Shown piece by piece: positions 6,643 through 7,887 of a stretch of DNA of 7,887 nucleotides. The DNA comes from an uncultured Collinsella sp. (GTDB taxonomy: Bacteria; Actinomycetota; Coriobacteriia; Coriobacteriales; Coriobacteriaceae): NCBI GenBank assembly GCA_902489515.1, contig CABUAL010000080.1, positions 1 through 7,887 of the forward strand, given 5' to 3'. Position 1 is the first letter of the stretch. Each line of letters begins with the position of its first letter. A program made the position numbers and the translations under genes. Below the pieces are notes generated by a model. It was not told where the DNA came from, searched no databases, and was given only the letters and a program-made list of their open reading frames with translations.

Positions 6643-6718
6643 GCCTCCGTAGCTCAGGGGATAGAGCACCGCTCTCCTAAAGCGGGTGTCGACGGTTCGA
6701 ATCCGCCCGGGGGCACCA
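6643..6718 (+). tRNA. tRNA-Arg, anticodon CCT
   Basis: This is a 76-base cloverleaf with encoded CCA (6716-6718). The acceptor stem is 6643-6649 with 6708-6714 (one T-G pair). The D stem is 6652-6655 with 6664-6667. The anticodon stem is 6669-6673 with 6681-6685, around the loop CTCCTAA with anticodon CCT at 6676-6678, which reads the Arg codon AGG. The variable loop has five bases (6686-6690). The T loop TTCGAAT sits at 6696-6702, on a T stem 6691-6695/6703-6707 that has one A-C mismatch (6692/6706). The discriminator is A6715. Confidence 0.95.
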
Positions 6719-6727
6719 GGAAAATCG

Positions 6728-6768
6728 CAGGTCAGGAGTTATTTTTGCTTCTGACCTGTTCTGGTTTT
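6728..6768 (+). terminator. Terminator of tRNA-Arg
   Basis: CAGGTCAG at 6728-6735 pairs with 6751-6758. Three further inner pairs (one G-T) give an 11-bp stem and a nine-base T-rich loop. TTCTGGTTTT follows, a modest T-tract. It begins ten bases after the tRNA. Confidence 0.65.
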
Positions 6769-7047
6769 GGGACTAAGAACCGCTTTCGTTTGTAAATCTG
6801 GTAAGTAAATATTATGACTTCCCGAGTTTTCCACTGAAAACAGGAAATCACCATTTTGGGGATAAAAGTTTTCAACAGCTGTTAGTCGGTTCCATTTTGG
6901 TGATGTGCTTCCCTCTTTTGGGTAAATAATTTCACCATTTTGATGATTCGGTAGCTTTGAATTATTTGATAAAAAGCCTGCTCAGAAGCTTGTGTAATAC
7001 CCAGTTTGGTGAAACCAATTAATAGAGAAATAGTTTATAAAGAAATA
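6769..7047. other. AT-rich gene-free stretch with CCATTTTGG repeats
   Basis: No convincing gene is seen on either strand. The sequence is markedly more AT-rich than the flanking genes. It contains CCATTTTGG at 6851-6859 and 6892-6900 and CCATTTTGA at 6935-6943, spaced 41 and 43 bases, and a small hairpin GTTTTC/GAAAAC at 6826-6841. It lies directly behind a tRNA gene, a frequent place for integrated DNA, but no integrase or second copy of the tRNA end is visible. Confidence 0.55.
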
Positions 7048-7160
7048 GGGACGGCGATGCCGTCCCCTTCGCTCGCAGAGCTCGCTGCGCGGTCACGTGC
7101 CGTGACCTTGCCGCCGGCTACGCCGTCGATTGATACGCTCACTGCGTTCGCTGATGATGG
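7048..7160. repeat. GC-rich block with two tight hairpins
   Basis: Inside AT-rich DNA lies a GC-rich block. It starts with GGGACGGC-GAT-GCCGTCCC (7048-7066), an eight-pair hairpin with a three-base loop. GGTCACG-TGC-CGTGACC (7091-7107) follows, seven pairs with a three-base loop, then runs of CGCTCGC/GCGTTCGC-like sequence. A 66-codon frame runs over it from 7006, but it has no ribosome binding site and its Ala/Ser/Thr/Pro-rich product looks spurious. It may be a small dispersed repeat, and for the converging XRE gene it may act as a transcription stop. Confidence 0.5.
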
Positions 7161-7161
7161 A

Positions 7162-7410
7162 CTAATCCTTTTTATCAGTGACACCAGTCATAAGTGCAGC
7201 AATTGATATGTTGAATCCATTGGCAATTTTAGAGAGGTTAGAAAGACTGACATTTCTTCGCCCGACCTCTATCGAGGCGTAGTAAGACCTGTCCATGTCA
7301 ATGCGGTTCGCAAATTGCTCTTGTGAGTAACCAGACTCTGATCTGAGTTCTTTGCAGCGTAGACCAAAGGATTGTTGTAGCGGCGAGATATCCATGACAA
7401 AAAGAGTCAT
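7162..7410 (-). CDS. XRE/Cro-like helix-turn-helix transcriptional regulator
   Basis: This 82-residue protein consists of little more than one HTH_3 domain (about 14-75). GYSQEQFANRIDMDRSYYASIE (27-48) is the helix-turn-helix and NVSLSNLSKIANGFNIS the typical following helices. Such proteins bind palindromic operators as dimers, often next to their own promoter. Size and pattern resemble small autoregulators, including controller proteins of restriction-modification systems, but no restriction or methylase gene is in view. Either ATG 7408-7410 or ATG 7393-7395 may be the start; neither has a Shine-Dalgarno sequence. The -10 box TAAATA lies so close to the first ATG that the message would be nearly leaderless. 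It is divergent from the surface-protein gene at 7535. Its target is unknown; the intergenic inverted repeat is the obvious candidate. Confidence 0.85.
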   Translation of the reverse strand: MTLFVMDISPLQQSFGLRCKELRSESGYSQEQFANRIDMDRSYYASIEVGRRNVSLSNLSKIANGFNISIAALMTGVTDKKD

Positions 7411-7413
7411 GGA

Positions 7414-7442
7414 TTGTTGTATTTATGCCAACGGACTATATA
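7414..7442 (+). promoter_or_regulatory. Promoter towards the surface-protein gene
   Basis: TTGTTG at 7414-7419, a 17-base spacer and TATATA at 7437-7442 form a good sigma-70 type promoter. Transcription would begin near 7449, giving a leader of about 86 bases. The -35 lies inside the left arm of the inverted repeat. Confidence 0.55.
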
Positions 7443-7448
7443 CAACAA
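7420..7448 (-). promoter_or_regulatory. Promoter of the XRE gene, interlocked with the opposite promoter
   Basis: Reading the - strand, TTGTTG (7448-7443), a 17-base spacer and TAAATA (7425-7420) form a promoter that starts transcription at about 7412, only two or three bases before the ATG at 7410. The -35 lies in the right arm of the inverted repeat. Each promoter's -10 sits next to the other's -35, so both cannot be occupied by polymerase at once. Confidence 0.55.
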
Positions 7449-7534
7449 TCCCAGTTAAGGCGCATAATTATCTCTATTGGAAAGCACTCTGATGCCCAGT
7501 CGGATAGGGCACGGAAAAGGAATGGAACAGCACA

Positions 7535-7887
7535 ATGACTCAGGGAAAGCATTTCGCTGCCGGTGGCGATCACTTCGCCGCACTGCCAAGCAAAAAGTTT
7601 CACGCCCCGAAGGGGATCGCACGTCTGACCGTCACCGCGGCGACCATGGCCGCCATGACCGGATCGAGCCTCATCTCGCCGTTCGCGGCATTCGCCCAGA
7701 CCGGTGACGGGGGCACACAGCACCCCGCCGTGATGTCGCCGATCGCCGCCCACGCCGGCGCGGCATCCGGTACCGGCGCGAAATCCGCCGCACAGACCAT
7801 CGCGGACCTGCAGAAGGCAGTCAACGAGGCGAAGGCGAAGGAGGACGCCGCCAAGGCATCCTACGATGAGGCCGCCGGTGGTACGCT
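7535..7887 (+). CDS. Secreted or surface protein, N-terminal part (3' partial)
   Basis: The frame is open from ATG 7535 to the right edge, 117 visible residues. It is the first ATG after an in-frame TAG at 7505. AAAAGGA (7515-7521) lies 13 bases upstream, a rather long distance. The N-terminus is a long signal peptide: a polar and basic region of about 30 residues (His and Lys rich), a hydrophobic core (31-53, LTVTAATMAAMTGSSLISPF), and a likely signal peptidase site after AFA at 52-54. A Gly/Ala/Thr-rich linker follows. From about 88 the sequence TIADLQKAVNEAKAKEDAAK has a helical, coiled-coil-like Lys/Glu/Ala pattern, common in cell-wall proteins of Gram-positive Actinobacteria. The function and any anchor are beyond the edge. 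It is divergent from the XRE gene and probably controlled by it. Codons are GC-rich. Confidence 0.8.
   Translation, partial: MTQGKHFAAGGDHFAALPSKKFHAPKGIARLTVTAATMAAMTGSSLISPFAAFAQTGDGGTQHPAVMSPIAAHAGAASGTGAKSAAQTIADLQKAVNEAKAKEDAAKASYDEAAGGT

Larger units (their letters stand above)
7369..7451. repeat. GGATTGTTGTA triple: one inverted and one direct copy pair
   Basis: GGATTGTTGTAT at 7411-7422 and its exact complement at 7440-7451 form a 12-bp inverted repeat with a 17-base centre. A third 11-base copy, GGATTGTTGTA, lies at 7369-7379 in the same orientation as the first, exactly 42 bases away (about four helical turns) and within the XRE coding region. The set looks like an operator group for the XRE protein. 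Confidence 0.7.

Noticed and set aside
7006..7206. 66-codon + strand frame
   Set aside because: It has no Shine-Dalgarno sequence, runs through hairpins and overlaps the end of the XRE gene.
7369..7451. Invertible promoter (site-specific DNA inversion)
   Set aside because: The arms are only 12 bp and 17 bases apart, too close for usual inversion, and no recombinase gene is in view. An operator explains the symmetry better.
7436..7854. Open frames on both strands over the surface-protein start
   Set aside because: They are shadows of the signal-peptide-bearing frame from 7535.

Overview
This is a GC-rich bacterial chromosome segment with dense, co-directional coding on the + strand. The mannose-family PTS with a ManO-type partner, the strictly anaerobic style of flavin/iron-sulfur oxidoreductase, the hydrogenase maturation gene and the abundant palindromic intergenic repeats together suggest a gut Coriobacteriia, most likely Collinsella or a relative. 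This assignment comes from gene content and style, not from a marker gene, so it is an inference.

Layout. (1) Positions 1-2162: the 3' part of a large FAD/NAD(P)-dependent oxidoreductase with several iron-sulfur sites, open at the left edge, followed by a strong hairpin. (2) 2253-2681: hypA, a nickel/zinc metallochaperone for [NiFe]-hydrogenase maturation, which has to start at TTG. (3) 2682-3057: an intergenic region of about 375 bases with an 18-bp hairpin repeat, two copies of GTTTAAACAAA and a promoter with a perfect TATAAT. (4) 3058-5821: a three-gene mannose-type PTS operon (EIIAB, EIIC, EIID), each gene with a strong Shine-Dalgarno sequence. (5) 5878-6340: a terminator that overlaps a promoter-like sequence, then the DUF956/ManO gene. 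(6) 6363-6561: an array of 61-62 bp palindromic repeats. (7) 6643-6718: tRNA-Arg(CCT) and its terminator. (8) 6760-7160: no convincing gene; an AT-rich stretch with short repeats, then a GC-rich block with hairpins. (9) 7162-7410 on the - strand: a small XRE/Cro-like regulator. It is divergent from (10) 7535 to the right edge: the N-terminus of a secreted or surface protein.

How it works together. The PTS genes encode a complete phosphoryl-accepting, sugar-translocating permease of the mannose/glucose class, with DUF956 as the usual accessory partner. HypA and the oxidoreductase both suggest hydrogen and reductant metabolism, although no hydrogenase structural gene is visible. The right end looks like an accessory region behind a tRNA gene. 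The most notable local structure is the XRE/surface-protein intergenic region: two face-to-face promoters (both TTGTTG, 17-bp spacer, AT-rich -10) interlock exactly inside a 12-bp inverted repeat, and a third copy of the repeat lies inside the regulator gene. This looks like a compact self-regulating switch for a surface protein.
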